This document shows positions 8,320-16,121 of a stretch of DNA of 16,242 nt, one piece after another; the stretch's first letter is position 1; each line of letters opens with the position of its first letter. The translations under genes and the position numbers were made by a program. Under the pieces are notes generated by a model. That model did not search any database. It worked only from the letters and a program-made list of their open reading frames with translations, and was not told where the DNA came from. Source of the stretch: Pseudomonadota bacterium (GTDB lineage Bacteria > Pseudomonadota > Gammaproteobacteria > Burkholderiales > Burkholderiaceae_B); assembly GCA_023427085.1 (NCBI GenBank), contig JAEZBO010000019.1:1-16242 (forward strand), written 5' to 3'.

Positions 8320-11013
8320 ATGGCCACGCCACTTTCCGCCCGTCGCCTGCTGTTGCTGGCCACCAGTCTCGCGGCCGCGCTACCGCTGCCGGCCATCGCG
8401 CAGGCCCCTGACCAGACGCAAGCCGCGTCCGCCGCCGGTGTTGCCGCCGAACGCGACTACGACATCGCACCCGGCCCGCTGAGCGCGGCGCTGGCCCGAT
8501 TCGTGCAGCAATCCGGCGTGCGCCTGACCGTCGACACCACACTGATCGGCCAGCGTCAGAGCCCCGGCCTGCGCGGCCGCTACGCGACGCCAGCGGGCCT
8601 GGCGGCACTATTGGCCAACACCGGACTGGCCGCGGTGCGCAGCGGCGATAGCTATCTGCTGCGCCAGGCGCAGTCGGCCGGCGTGGTCGAGCTGCGGCCG
8701 GTGACCATCACCGGTGACGCGATCGCCTCGCCGGCGGCCGAGGTCTACCGCGCGCCGCGCTCGTCGGTCCATGTCTCCAGCGAGGAGATCGACCGCTACG
8801 GCGCGACCTCGCCGGCCGATCTGCTCAAGGGTCTGGCCGGCGTGCAGGTCGGCGATGCGCGCAACGGCGGCGCGCTCGACGTCAACATCCGCGGCATCCA
8901 GGGCCAGAGCCGGATCGCGGTCACCATCGACGGCACGCAGCAGGCGTTGGACACCTATCGCGGCTACGCCGGCGCGCAGCAGCGCAGCTACATGGACGTC
9001 GACTTCCTCAAGGACATCACCGTCAACAAGGGCCCCGGCTTCTCGCTCGATACGCCGGGCGCGGCGGCGGCGATCGGCGGCTCGGTCAACTTCCGCACCA
9101 TCGAACCGGCCGACATCGTCAGGCCCGGCAATACCTATGGCATCCGGCTCAAGGGCGAGCTCTGGAACAACGGCATCGCACACGCCAAGCCCTATCTGCG
9201 CAGCAGCAACCGCAACGACCTTTTTATGTCGCCGCGCACCGAACGCGACAATCTGTTCGATGGCCGGGCCCGCAGCGGCAGCATCGCCGCGGCCTACGTC
9301 GGCGACAAGGTCGATGTGCTGGTCGCATACGCCGAGCGTCAGCAGGGCAACTATTTCGCCGGCAAGCGCGGCCACCCGCGCTATCGTGCCTACAACGCCA
9401 GCGGCGCCGAAGTCGTGTCGGCCGCCGCCCTGTATCGCCCGGGCGGCGAAGTGTTCAACACCTCCAGCGACACCCAGACCACCTTGCTCAAGGCGGCCCT
9501 GCGCATGCCGGCTGGCCAGCAGCTGCAGCTGAGCCACATGCGCTACCGCGGCAGCTTCGGCGAAATCATGCCTTCCGACCTCAACCGCTTCGGCGACGGC
9601 AAGGTGTCGCAGTTCAAGCCGGGCACCATGGACATCACGACCACCACGGCCCGTTATGCCTACGCGCCCGGCCACGCGCTGGTCGATCTGAAGGCCGGTC
9701 TGTGGATGACCGACGCCCGTAACGAACAACTGAACAACGGCATGCCGGCGGCGTCGCTGATCGCCTACACACGCGGCCTGACCCGGCAACGCGATCGCCG
9801 CTATGGCGTCGACCTGGGCAACCGCTCGCGCCTGTCCTCCGGCATCGGCGACTTCACGCTCGATCTGGGCGGCGCCTTCCAGTATCAGGACATCCAGCCG
9901 CGCAAAGGCGTCATCACCACGCAACAGGATCGCGACGCCGGCAGGATCCAACGCGATGCCAGCCGCGCCGAACTCAACCTCAGCACCCGGCTGGCCTGGC
10001 AACCGGTGCAGGACCTCGAACTATGGGCCGCGGGCCGTTACAACGGCGTACGCATCCGCGACCGCAACCCGATGGCGGTACCGATCCTGCGGCGGACCTC
10101 GCCGTGGGCGCCGCCCGTCGTCCTCGGCGCCACTTACCGGCCGCCGGTGCGGCGCGACCAGAGCGCCTTCAGCCCGTCGCTGGGCGCGCAATACCGCTTT
10201 GCGCGCGGCTCGGCCGCCTACGTCAACTACAGCCAGGGCACGCGCCTGCCCTCGCTGTTCGAATCGACGGTGGGCGGCCTGGTCATGACCGACACCACCC
10301 GCGCGCTGCAGCCCGAGCGCGCCAGGAATTTCGAGCTAGGCGTCAGCACCACGCTGACCGACCTGCTGCGGCGACAGGACACCTTCGCCGCCAAGCTGGC
10401 CTACTTCGACACCAAGATCGATCACTACATCACACGCTATGCCAACTGGTCGTTCAGCGAACCGATGATCTTCAGCAACGCCGAGTTCTACCAGACCCGC
10501 GGGCTGGAGCTGCAGACCCGCTACGACAGCGGCCGCTACTTCGGCAATCTGTCGGCGACCTACTACCTCAAGACCTACACCTGCGACGCCGCGGCCGCGG
10601 CCATGCTGCAGAACAGCCTGATCGGCAACCTCGGCACCTTCCCGACCTGCACCGACGGTTCGTTCGCCGGCTTGTACGCCAACACGCAGAATCCGCCCCG
10701 GCTCGCGCTGAACCTGACCGCCGGCCTGCGCCTGCTCGAGAACAAGCTGGTGCTGGGCGGCCGCGTGGTCTATACCTCGGAGCCGCTGGTCACGGTCGAC
10801 AAGCCTTGGCAGACCAGCAATACCACCAACCAGATCAAGTACCGGTCGGTGCTGGTGTATGACGCTTTCGTCAACTACCAGGCCAGCGAATCCGTGGCGC
10901 TGAACCTGTCGATGCAGAACCTGACCGACCGCTACTATCTCGACCCGTTGACGCTCAGCATGATGCCGGCGCCGGGGCGCACCATCCGGCTCGGTGCCAC
11001 GATCAGCTTCTGA
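8320..11013 (+). CDS. TonB-dependent outer-membrane receptor with STN signalling domain, haem/HasR-like (paralogue 2)
   Basis: 897-aa tandem paralogue of the preceding receptor, closely similar along its whole length. Signal peptide about 1-29 (hydrophobic core then AIAQA). STN domain about 45-122. TonB-box-like LRPVTITGD. Plug about 155-270, nearly identical to paralogue 1 (DVNIRGIQGQSR, DTYRGYAGAQQRSYMD). Barrel to a terminal Phe. FRAP-like TRLPSLFE (about 641) and NPDL-like QPERARNFELG are present, but the loop between them has Thr660 where paralogue 1 has His. Conversely it has AHAKPYL early in the barrel where paralogue 1 has SYSKPYL. The Cys755/Cys777 pair is conserved. AGGA sits 7 nt before the ATG, a better ribosome binding site than paralogue 1 has. 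The ligand is probably related to, but may differ from, that of paralogue 1. Converges on the ribosomal operon. Confidence 0.9.
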   Translation: MATPLSARRLLLLATSLAAALPLPAIAQAPDQTQAASAAGVAAERDYDIAPGPLSAALARFVQQSGVRLTVDTTLIGQRQSPGLRGRYATPAGLAALLANTGLAAVRSGDSYLLRQAQSAGVVELRPVTITGDAIASPAAEVYRAPRSSVHVSSEEIDRYGATSPADLLKGLAGVQVGDARNGGALDVNIRGIQGQSRIAVTIDGTQQALDTYRGYAGAQQRSYMDVDFLKDITVNKGPGFSLDTPGAAAAIGGSVNFRTIEPADIVRPGNTYGIRLKGELWNNGIAHAKPYLRSSNRNDLFMSPRTERDNLFDGRARSGSIAAAYVGDKVDVLVAYAERQQGNYFAGKRGHPRYRAYNASGAEVVSAAALYRPGGEVFNTSSDTQTTLLKAALRMPAGQQLQLSHMRYRGSFGEIMPSDLNRFGDGKVSQFKPGTMDITTTTARYAYAPGHALVDLKAGLWMTDARNEQLNNGMPAASLIAYTRGLTRQRDRRYGVDLGNRSRLSSGIGDFTLDLGGAFQYQDIQPRKGVITTQQDRDAGRIQRDASRAELNLSTRLAWQPVQDLELWAAGRYNGVRIRDRNPMAVPILRRTSPWAPPVVLGATYRPPVRRDQSAFSPSLGAQYRFARGSAAYVNYSQGTRLPSLFESTVGGLVMTDTTRALQPERARNFELGVSTTLTDLLRRQDTFAAKLAYFDTKIDHYITRYANWSFSEPMIFSNAEFYQTRGLELQTRYDSGRYFGNLSATYYLKTYTCDAAAAAMLQNSLIGNLGTFPTCTDGSFAGLYANTQNPPRLALNLTAGLRLLENKLVLGGRVVYTSEPLVTVDKPWQTSNTTNQIKYRSVLVYDAFVNYQASESVALNLSMQNLTDRYYLDPLTLSMMPAPGRTIRLGATISF

Positions 11014-11032
11014 GCGGGGCCCTGCCGGGACG

Positions 11033-11065
11033 AAAAAAAGGCAGCAGGGACGAACCCTTGCTGCC
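11033..11065 (-). terminator. Intrinsic terminator of the S10 operon
   Basis: Read on the minus strand: stem from GGCAGCA-A-GGG (11065-11055) and CCC-TGCTGCC (11049-11040) around a 5-nt loop, ten base pairs with a single-base bulge, followed directly by seven T (11039-11033). It starts 39 nt after the rpsQ stop. On the plus strand the hairpin lacks a following T tract, so it does not obviously terminate the receptor transcript. A small GCCC-TTCG-GGGC hairpin lies between it and rpsQ. Confidence 0.88.
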
Positions 11066-11104
11066 TCGATCGCCACGGCCCCGAAGGGCTGTCGCGGATA
11101 CGGC

Positions 11105-11389
11105 TTAGATGATACGTGCGGCTTCGATCAGGCGCACCACGCTCCAGGACTTCGAGCGCGAGATGGGGCGGCCTTCAGCGATTTCGACGGTATCGCCTTC
11201 GTTGTACTGGTTCGACTCGTCGTGCGCCTTGTACTTGTTCGAGCGCATGACGATCTTGCCGTAGATGGGGTGCTTGGTGCGGCGTTCAACCAGAACGACG
11301 ACCGTCTTGTCCATCTTGTTGCTGACGACCTTGCCGACCAGCGTACGCTGACGCTTGGCGGGGGTCTGGGTGGTTTGCGTGTCGGTCAT
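11105..11389 (-). CDS. rpsQ: 30S ribosomal protein S17
   Basis: 94-aa primary 16S rRNA-binding protein of the small subunit. The OB-fold core is plain: RTLVGKVVSNKMDKTVVVLV, then RRTKHPIYGKIV, HDESNQYNEGDTVEI and RPISRSKSWSVVRLIE. About ten residues longer than E. coli S17, through an N-terminal Thr/Gln-rich lead (MTDTQTTQTPAK). It starts 2 nt after the last base of the rpmC stop, with 1 nt between the genes, and is the last gene of the operon before the terminator. Confidence 0.97.
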   Translation of the reverse strand: MTDTQTTQTPAKRQRTLVGKVVSNKMDKTVVVLVERRTKHPIYGKIVMRSNKYKAHDESNQYNEGDTVEIAEGRPISRSKSWSVVRLIEAARII

Positions 11390-11390
11390 G

Positions 11391-11588
11391 TCAGTTTCCT
11401 GCCTTGGCCTTTTCAGTCAGCAGGGTACGGACGCGCGCGATGTCGCGACGGACCTTGCCGATCTGGCTGTTGTTGGCAAGCTGCTGAGTGGCCTTCTGCA
11501 TGCGCAGACCGAATTGTGCCTTCAGCAGGCTCTCGAGCTCTTTGCCGAGCTCTTCGGCGTTCTTGCTGCGGAGTTCGCTAGCTTTCAT
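11391..11588 (-). CDS. rpmC: 50S ribosomal protein L29
   Basis: 65-aa two-helix protein near the peptide exit tunnel. Family pattern MKASELRSKNAEELGKEL, then LLKAQFGLRMQKATQQL and the conserved IGKVRRDIARVRTLL. AGGAG lies 6-10 nt before the ATG. There are 11 nt between it and rplP. Confidence 0.97.
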   Translation of the reverse strand: MKASELRSKNAEELGKELESLLKAQFGLRMQKATQQLANNSQIGKVRRDIARVRTLLTEKAKAGN

Positions 11589-11599
11589 GTCGTTTCTCC

Positions 11600-12016
11600 T
11601 CAGGCACCGATGTGACGCGACACGAAGGTGGTAGCGATCGGCAGCTTGGCAGCGGCCAGGCGGAACGCCTCGCGCGCCAGCTCTTCGCTCACGCCTTCCA
11701 TCTCGTACAGCACCTTGCCGGGCTGGATCTCGGCGACCCAGTACTCGGGGTTGCCCTTACCGTTACCCATCCGGACTTCCGCAGGCTTCTGCGAGATGGG
11801 CTTGTCGGGGAAAATGCGGATCCAGATGCGGCCGCCACGCTTGATGTGACGGTTGATCGCACGACGTGCGGATTCGATCTGGCGAGCGGTCAGGCGGCCA
11901 CGGCCGGTCGCCTTCAGGCCGAACTCGCCGAACGACACGTTGGTGCCGCGGGTAGCCAGGCCGGTGTTACGGCCTTTCTGCTCTTTACGGTACTTTCTGC
12001 GTGCTGGTTGCAGCAT
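11600..12016 (-). CDS. rplP: 50S ribosomal protein L16
   Basis: 138-aa protein of the tRNA-binding face of the large subunit, near the A site. The N-terminus MLQPARRKYRKEQKGRNTG, then GEFGLKATGRGRLTARQIE, and KPAEVRMGNGKG are diagnostic. Arg82 in the last motif corresponds to the Arg that is hydroxylated in E. coli. Two nucleotides separate it from the rpsC stop. Confidence 0.97.
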   Translation of the reverse strand: MLQPARRKYRKEQKGRNTGLATRGTNVSFGEFGLKATGRGRLTARQIESARRAINRHIKRGGRIWIRIFPDKPISQKPAEVRMGNGKGNPEYWVAEIQPGKVLYEMEGVSEELAREAFRLAAAKLPIATTFVSRHIGA

Positions 12017-12018
12017 GC

Positions 12019-12816
12019 TTATTCTCCTTCGGGCGCCGGGGCGGCGTCAGGCTTGCGCGGACCACGGCCACGGCCGGCACCAGCGCCGGCGGGGCGGCGG
12101 GCGCCATCCGGGCGGTCACCGCGAGGCGCGCGACGCGGACGACGCTCTTCTTCGCGGGGGGCAGCGGTTTCGGGCGGCAGTTCGCCGTTGGCCAGCATGT
12201 CGCCCTTGTAGACCCACACCTTCACGCCGATGGCGCCATAGGTGGTGTTGGCTTCGGACGTGCCGTAATCGATGTTGGCGCGCAGCGTGTGCAGCGGCAC
12301 ACGGCCTTCGCGATACCACTCGGTACGAGCGATTTCGATGCCGTTCAGACGACCCGAGCTCATGATCTTGATGCCCTGGGCGCCCAGACGCATGGCGTTC
12401 TGCATGGCGCGCTTCATGGCGCGGCGGAACATGATGCGCTTTTCGAGCTGCTGCGTGATCGAGTCAGCGATCAGCTGAGCATCGGTCTCGGGCTTGCGGA
12501 TCTCTTCGATGTTGACGTGCACCGGCACGCCCATCAAACGCTGCAGATCGGCCTTCAGGTTTTCGATGTCTTCGCCACGCTTGCCGATCACCACGCCCGG
12601 ACGAGCCGAGTAGATGGTGATGCGGGCGTTCTTGGCGGGACGTTCGATGACCACGCGGCCAACCGAGGCGCTCTTGAGCTTGCGCTTCAGGTATTCGCGG
12701 ACGCGGATATCCTGGGCGAGCATGTCGCCAAAAGCCTTGTCGTCGGCGTACCAGCGCGAGCCCCAGTTACGGGTGACTGCGAGCCGGAACCCGATCGGGT
12801 GAATTTTCTGACCCAT
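12019..12816 (-). CDS. rpsC: 30S ribosomal protein S3 with extended Arg/Pro/Gly-rich tail
   Basis: 265-aa mRNA-entry-tunnel protein. KH domain with GVVIGKRGEDIENLK (GKRG at 78-81). FRRAMKRA places Arg131, Arg132 and Lys135 where E. coli S3 has its mRNA helicase residues. The conserved core ends near GDMLANGELP (about 213). The rest (about 220-265) is a low-complexity tail first rich in Glu/Arg (REEERRPRRAPRGDRP), then in Gly/Ala, making the protein about 30 residues longer than E. coli S3 (233 aa). Such tails occur in Alcaligenaceae S3 as far as I recall. AAGGAG precedes the ATG and overlaps the rplV stop. Confidence 0.97.
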   Translation of the reverse strand: MGQKIHPIGFRLAVTRNWGSRWYADDKAFGDMLAQDIRVREYLKRKLKSASVGRVVIERPAKNARITIYSARPGVVIGKRGEDIENLKADLQRLMGVPVHVNIEEIRKPETDAQLIADSITQQLEKRIMFRRAMKRAMQNAMRLGAQGIKIMSSGRLNGIEIARTEWYREGRVPLHTLRANIDYGTSEANTTYGAIGVKVWVYKGDMLANGELPPETAAPREEERRPRRAPRGDRPDGARRPAGAGAGRGRGPRKPDAAPAPEGE

Positions 12817-12825
12817 CGTGACTCC

Positions 12826-13155
12826 TTAGGCGCCGACTTTGACCACGATGTGGCAAGTCTGCTTCTCGATACGGTTGCCACGGCCTTTTGCGCGCGCGGA
12901 AAAACGCTTGAGCGACTCGGCCTTGTCCACGTAAATGGTCGTGACCTTGAGCTCGTCGATATCTGCGCCGTCGTTGTGCTCGGCATTGGCGATGGCGGAC
13001 TCGACAGCCTTCTTCAGGATGACGGCCGCTTTCTTGGGCGAGAACGTAAGGATGTTCAGCGCCTTGGCCACCGGCAGGCCACGGATCTGGTCCGCTACGA
13101 GCCGGGTCTTCTGCGCGGAGATGTTCACTCCACGGATCTTGGCAGTGGTTTCCAT
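12826..13155 (-). CDS. rplV: 50S ribosomal protein L22
   Basis: 109-aa early-assembly 23S rRNA protein whose long hairpin lines the exit tunnel. Diagnostic segments are ISAQKTRLVADQIRG, ALNILTFSPKKAAVILKKAVESAIANAEHN and RFSARAKGRGNRIEKQTCHI. The gap to rpsS is 3 nt. Confidence 0.97.
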   Translation of the reverse strand: METTAKIRGVNISAQKTRLVADQIRGLPVAKALNILTFSPKKAAVILKKAVESAIANAEHNDGADIDELKVTTIYVDKAESLKRFSARAKGRGNRIEKQTCHIVVKVGA

Positions 13156-13158
13156 CGC

Positions 13159-13434
13159 TTACCTCTTCGCCTTCTTGTCCGCAGCGTGGCCCTTGAACGT
13201 ACGGGTCAGCGCGAACTCGCCGAGCTTGTGGCCGACCATGTTCTCGTTGATATAAACGGGAACGTGCTGGCGACCGTTGTGAACCGCGATCGTCAGGCCG
13301 ATGAACTCGGGCAGGATCGTCGAACGGCGCGACCAGGTCTTGATCGGCTTCTTGTCTTTGACCGCAACCGCCTTGTCCACCTTTTTGATCAGGTGAGCGT
13401 CGACGAAGGGTCCCTTCTTGATCGAACGTGACAT
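13159..13434 (-). CDS. rpsS: 30S ribosomal protein S19
   Basis: 91-aa head protein that pairs with S13 and contacts the A-site tRNA side. Diagnostic MSRSIKKGPFVDAHLIKKV, then KTWSRRSTILPEFIGLTIAVHNGRQ and HKLGEFALTRTFKGH. The 12-nt gap to rplB holds GAGG as ribosome binding site. Confidence 0.97.
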   Translation of the reverse strand: MSRSIKKGPFVDAHLIKKVDKAVAVKDKKPIKTWSRRSTILPEFIGLTIAVHNGRQHVPVYINENMVGHKLGEFALTRTFKGHAADKKAKR

Positions 13435-13446
13435 GATGTTCGCCTC

Positions 13447-14274
13447 TTACTTGCGCTTGCGCCGTTGGACGATCATGTTGCTCGTCCGCTTGTTGCTACG
13501 GGTCTTGTAACCCTTAGCCGGGGTGCCCCACGGGCTGACCGGTTCGCGGGCCTCGCCGGTGCGGCCTTCGCCACCACCGTGCGGGTGATCCACCGGGTTC
13601 ATGGCCACGCCACGAACCGTCGGACGCACACCGCGCCAACGCATTGCACCGGCCTTGCCGATCTGGCGCAGGCTGTGTTCTTCATTGCCGACTTCACCGA
13701 TGGTGGCACGGCACTCGATATGCACACGACGCACTTCACCCGAGCGCAGGCGAACCTGAGCGTAGGTGCCTTCGCGCGCCAGCAGCACTGCCGAGGCGCC
13801 AGCCGAGCGCGCCATCTGGGCGCCCTTGCCGGGCAGCATCTCGATGCAGTGGATCGTGCTACCGACCGGGATGTTGCGGATCGGCATGGCGTTGCCTGCA
13901 CGGATCGGGGTTTCGAGGCCCGACAGCAGGGTGGCGCCAACTTCGAGGCCACGCGGAGCGATGATGTAGCGGCGCTCGCCGTCGGCGTAGCACAGCAGCG
14001 CGATGTGGGCGGTGCGGTTGGGGTCGTATTCGAGACGCTCGACCTTTGCCGGGATGCCGTCCTTGTCACGACGGAAGTCGATGACACGGTAGTGCTGCTT
14101 GTGACCGCCGCCACGATGGCGAACAGTGATGTGGCCGTTGTTGTTACGGCCCGAGCCGCGGGTCTTCTTTTCGAGAAGGCCGGCGAACGGTTCGCCCTTG
14201 TGCAGATGGGGCGAAACCACCTTGACCATGCCGCGACGGCCGGCCGAAGTAGGCTTTACTTTGACGAGAGCCAT
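13447..14274 (-). CDS. rplB: 50S ribosomal protein L2
   Basis: 275-aa large-subunit protein next to the peptidyl transferase centre and bridge B7b. Diagnostic RNNNGHITVRHRGGGHKQHYR, and MNPVDHPHGGGEGR, in which His230 corresponds to the E. coli His229 important for activity. Its ATG follows the rplW TAA with no intervening base. Confidence 0.98.
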   Translation of the reverse strand: MALVKVKPTSAGRRGMVKVVSPHLHKGEPFAGLLEKKTRGSGRNNNGHITVRHRGGGHKQHYRVIDFRRDKDGIPAKVERLEYDPNRTAHIALLCYADGERRYIIAPRGLEVGATLLSGLETPIRAGNAMPIRNIPVGSTIHCIEMLPGKGAQMARSAGASAVLLAREGTYAQVRLRSGEVRRVHIECRATIGEVGNEEHSLRQIGKAGAMRWRGVRPTVRGVAMNPVDHPHGGGEGRTGEAREPVSPWGTPAKGYKTRSNKRTSNMIVQRRKRK

Positions 14275-14571
14275 TTACTTCACCTCCGCGAAGTCGATTT
14301 CCTGGCCGTCGACGAGCGAGACGTAAGCCTTGCGCTCATTGTTGCGGCGACCGATGAAGCGGCCGAAACGCTTGGACTTGCCCTTGCGGTTCAGCACTTG
14401 CACGGACTCGACTTGCACCTTGAAGAGCAGTTCGACAGCAGCCTTGATTTCCGGCTTCGTGGCGTCAGGCACCACGCGGAAAGCGATCTGCTGGTTCTTG
14501 TCGGCGACGAACGTGGCCTTTTCGGTCACGATCGGAGCCAGAATGACTTGCCACAGACGTTCTGTGTTCAT
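14275..14571 (-). CDS. rplW: 50S ribosomal protein L23
   Basis: 98-aa tunnel-exit protein that docks trigger factor and SRP. The N-terminal APIVTEKAT carries Glu17, matching the trigger-factor-contacting Glu18 of E. coli. GKSKRFGRFIGRRNNERKAYVSL is also typical. The ATG overlaps the rplD stop (ATGA, 14568-14571). Confidence 0.97.
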   Translation of the reverse strand: MNTERLWQVILAPIVTEKATFVADKNQQIAFRVVPDATKPEIKAAVELLFKVQVESVQVLNRKGKSKRFGRFIGRRNNERKAYVSLVDGQEIDFAEVK

Positions 14572-15188
14572 CCCAGCATCTCCTCGAATTGGGCGATAGC
14601 CGGCTTGGTGATCAGCACATTCTTGTAGTGGATCAGCGACAGCGGATCGGCATAGCGCGGTTCGACCACGGCAACGTGAGCCAGGTTGCGGGTGGCCAGG
14701 TAGATGTTCTCGTCGACGGTGTCGGTAATGATGAGCACCGAATCCAGACCCAGCGTCTTGAGCTTTTCAGCAGCTGCCTTGGTCTTGGGCGACTCGAGCG
14801 AGAAGGAATCAACGACCGAGATGCGGCCTTCGCGGGCCAGCTGCGACAGGATCGAGCGGATACCGGCGCGGTACATCTTCTTGTTGACCTTCTGGCTGAA
14901 GTTTTCTTCAGGCGAGTTCGGGAACGTGCGACCACCCCCACGCCACAGCGGCGACGAGGTCATACCGGCGCGAGCGCGGCCGGTACCCTTCTGGCGCCAG
15001 GGCTTCTTGGTGGAGTGCTTGACTTCGGCGCGGTCCTTTTGAGCGCGGTTGCCGCTACGGGCATTGGCCTGGTAGGCCACCACGATCTGATGGATCAGCG
15101 CTTCGTTGTAGTCGCGACCGAAAACGGTGTCAGGCGCGGCGAACGTCGCGTCGGACTGACCTTGGTCGTTCAGGAGCTTGATGTCCAT
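14568..15188 (-). CDS. rplD: 50S ribosomal protein L4
   Basis: 206-aa protein whose extended loop (about 45-95, with KKPWRQKGTGRARAGMTSSP then LWRGGGRTF) reaches into the exit tunnel. The C-terminal ALRNLAHV-like segment appears as ATRNLAHVAV. In E. coli L4 is also the translational and transcriptional repressor of this operon through its leader RNA. Whether that holds here is open, since the leader lies before rplC rather than rpsJ. Five nucleotides separate it from rplC. Confidence 0.97.
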   Translation of the reverse strand: MDIKLLNDQGQSDATFAAPDTVFGRDYNEALIHQIVVAYQANARSGNRAQKDRAEVKHSTKKPWRQKGTGRARAGMTSSPLWRGGGRTFPNSPEENFSQKVNKKMYRAGIRSILSQLAREGRISVVDSFSLESPKTKAAAEKLKTLGLDSVLIITDTVDENIYLATRNLAHVAVVEPRYADPLSLIHYKNVLITKPAIAQFEEMLG

Positions 15189-15193
15189 GTTGC

Positions 15194-15883
15194 TTACGCT
15201 CCCTTCTTGGCGGGCGCCTTGATGGCGGGGCGCACGACGATATCGCTGCCGGTGTGGCCGGGGACTGCGCCCTTGACCAACAGCAGGCCGCGTTCGACGT
15301 CAACGCGAACGACGTCCAGGTTCTGGACGGTGCGAGTGACGTCACCCAGGTGGCCGGACATGCGCTTGCCGGGGAAGATACGGCCGGGATCTTGCGCTTG
15401 ACCGATCGAGCCGGGCACGCGGTGCGAACGCGAGTTACCGTGCGACGCGCGCTGCGAACCGAAGTGGTGGCGCTTGATCGTGCCGGCGAAACCCTTACCG
15501 ATCGTGGTGCCCGTCACGTCGACCTGTTGGCCGGCTTCGAACACGCTTTCGACGGCAACCACCGAGCCGGCCGTGAATTCGGCGGCGCGGGCGGGATCGA
15601 GGCGGAACTCTTTGAGGATGCTGCCGGCTTCGATGCCAGCTTTGGCATAGTGGCCGGTTTGCGGCTTGGCCACACGCGAGGCGCGACGGCTGCCATAGGC
15701 CAGCTGAACGGCTGCGTAGCCATCGGTCTCGAGAGACTTGACTTGGGCGACGCGGTTGTTGGACACGTCCAGCACGGTCACGGGGATGGACTCGCCATCT
15801 TCCGTGAACACACGGGTCATGCCAACCTTGCGGCCCACCAGCCCGAGCCGGAATGCGGCAGGCGTGGGTGTCGGATTCGACAT
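15194..15883 (-). CDS. rplC: 50S ribosomal protein L3
   Basis: 229-aa early-assembly protein. Core motifs are LGLVGRKVGMTRVF, GKGFAGTIKRHHFGSQRASHGN and SHRVPGSIGQAQDPGRIFPGKRM; the Gln of GSIGQ is the site methylated by PrmB in E. coli. The ATG at 15883 is chosen because GGAG (15893-15890) lies 6 nt upstream and the protein then begins MSNPTPTPAAFRLGLVG. The open frame further upstream (to 16024) would run through the leader hairpins and has no ribosomal similarity. It is the first ribosomal gene of the cluster in view; rpsJ does not precede it. Confidence 0.96.
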   Translation of the reverse strand: MSNPTPTPAAFRLGLVGRKVGMTRVFTEDGESIPVTVLDVSNNRVAQVKSLETDGYAAVQLAYGSRRASRVAKPQTGHYAKAGIEAGSILKEFRLDPARAAEFTAGSVVAVESVFEAGQQVDVTGTTIGKGFAGTIKRHHFGSQRASHGNSRSHRVPGSIGQAQDPGRIFPGKRMSGHLGDVTRTVQNLDVVRVDVERGLLLVKGAVPGHTGSDIVVRPAIKAPAKKGA

Positions 15884-15896
15884 CGTTTTCTCCATT

Positions 15897-15916
15897 CCCG
15901 ACTGCGATTGGTCGGG
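15897..15916 (-). promoter_or_regulatory. Leader hairpin next to the rplC ribosome binding site
   Basis: On the minus strand CCCGAC (15916-15911), an 8-nt loop, then GTCGGG (15902-15897): a perfect 6-bp stem ending 3 nt before GGAG of rplC. Its position suggests control of translation initiation, or just a structured leader. Function inferred. Confidence 0.45.
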
Positions 15917-15922
15917 GCTAAT

Positions 15923-15943
15923 AAAACCCGGGATATCCCCGGG
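15923..15943 (-). promoter_or_regulatory. Terminator-like hairpin in the rplC leader (attenuator candidate)
   Basis: CCCGGG (15943-15938), 5-nt loop, CCCGGG (15932-15927), then TTTTATT on the minus strand. Six GC pairs and a short T tract resemble an intrinsic terminator about 40 nt before rplC. It could be an attenuator for the ribosomal operon or the terminator of an upstream gene. Confidence 0.5.
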
Positions 15944-16097
15944 CATTCGATTTACGGACCGGCTGGGAGACTGCCCGGCGGACTTGCCTGGCAGAAACGA
16001 ACTGGGCGGGAAACCTGGCGCCACACGAAACCATGCTCGTGTCGCAACCGTCGGCCATGTCGCCGTCGTTCACTGATCCGAAAAAGCAAAAGACGCA

Positions 16098-16115
16098 CTT
16101 GCCAAAAATGGCAAG
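16098..16115. repeat. Perfect inverted repeat at the presumed transcript start
   Basis: CTTGCCA (16098-16104), four A, TGGCAAG (16109-16115). On the minus strand it starts 7 nt after the candidate -10 and is followed by a T-rich stretch (TCTTTTGCTTTTT). It could be an operator, a 5' stem-loop of the ribosomal mRNA, or a terminator of something upstream. Confidence 0.5.
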
Positions 16116-16121
16116 CTTTGC

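Noticed and set aside
11078..11091. GCCC-TTCG-GGGC hairpin as the main terminator after rpsQ
   Set aside because: Only four pairs and no T tract; the stronger hairpin with seven T follows immediately.
12001..13431. Plus-strand open frame of 476 codons opposite rplV/rpsC/rpsS
   Set aside because: Antisense to certain ribosomal protein genes; no independent start signal or family resemblance.
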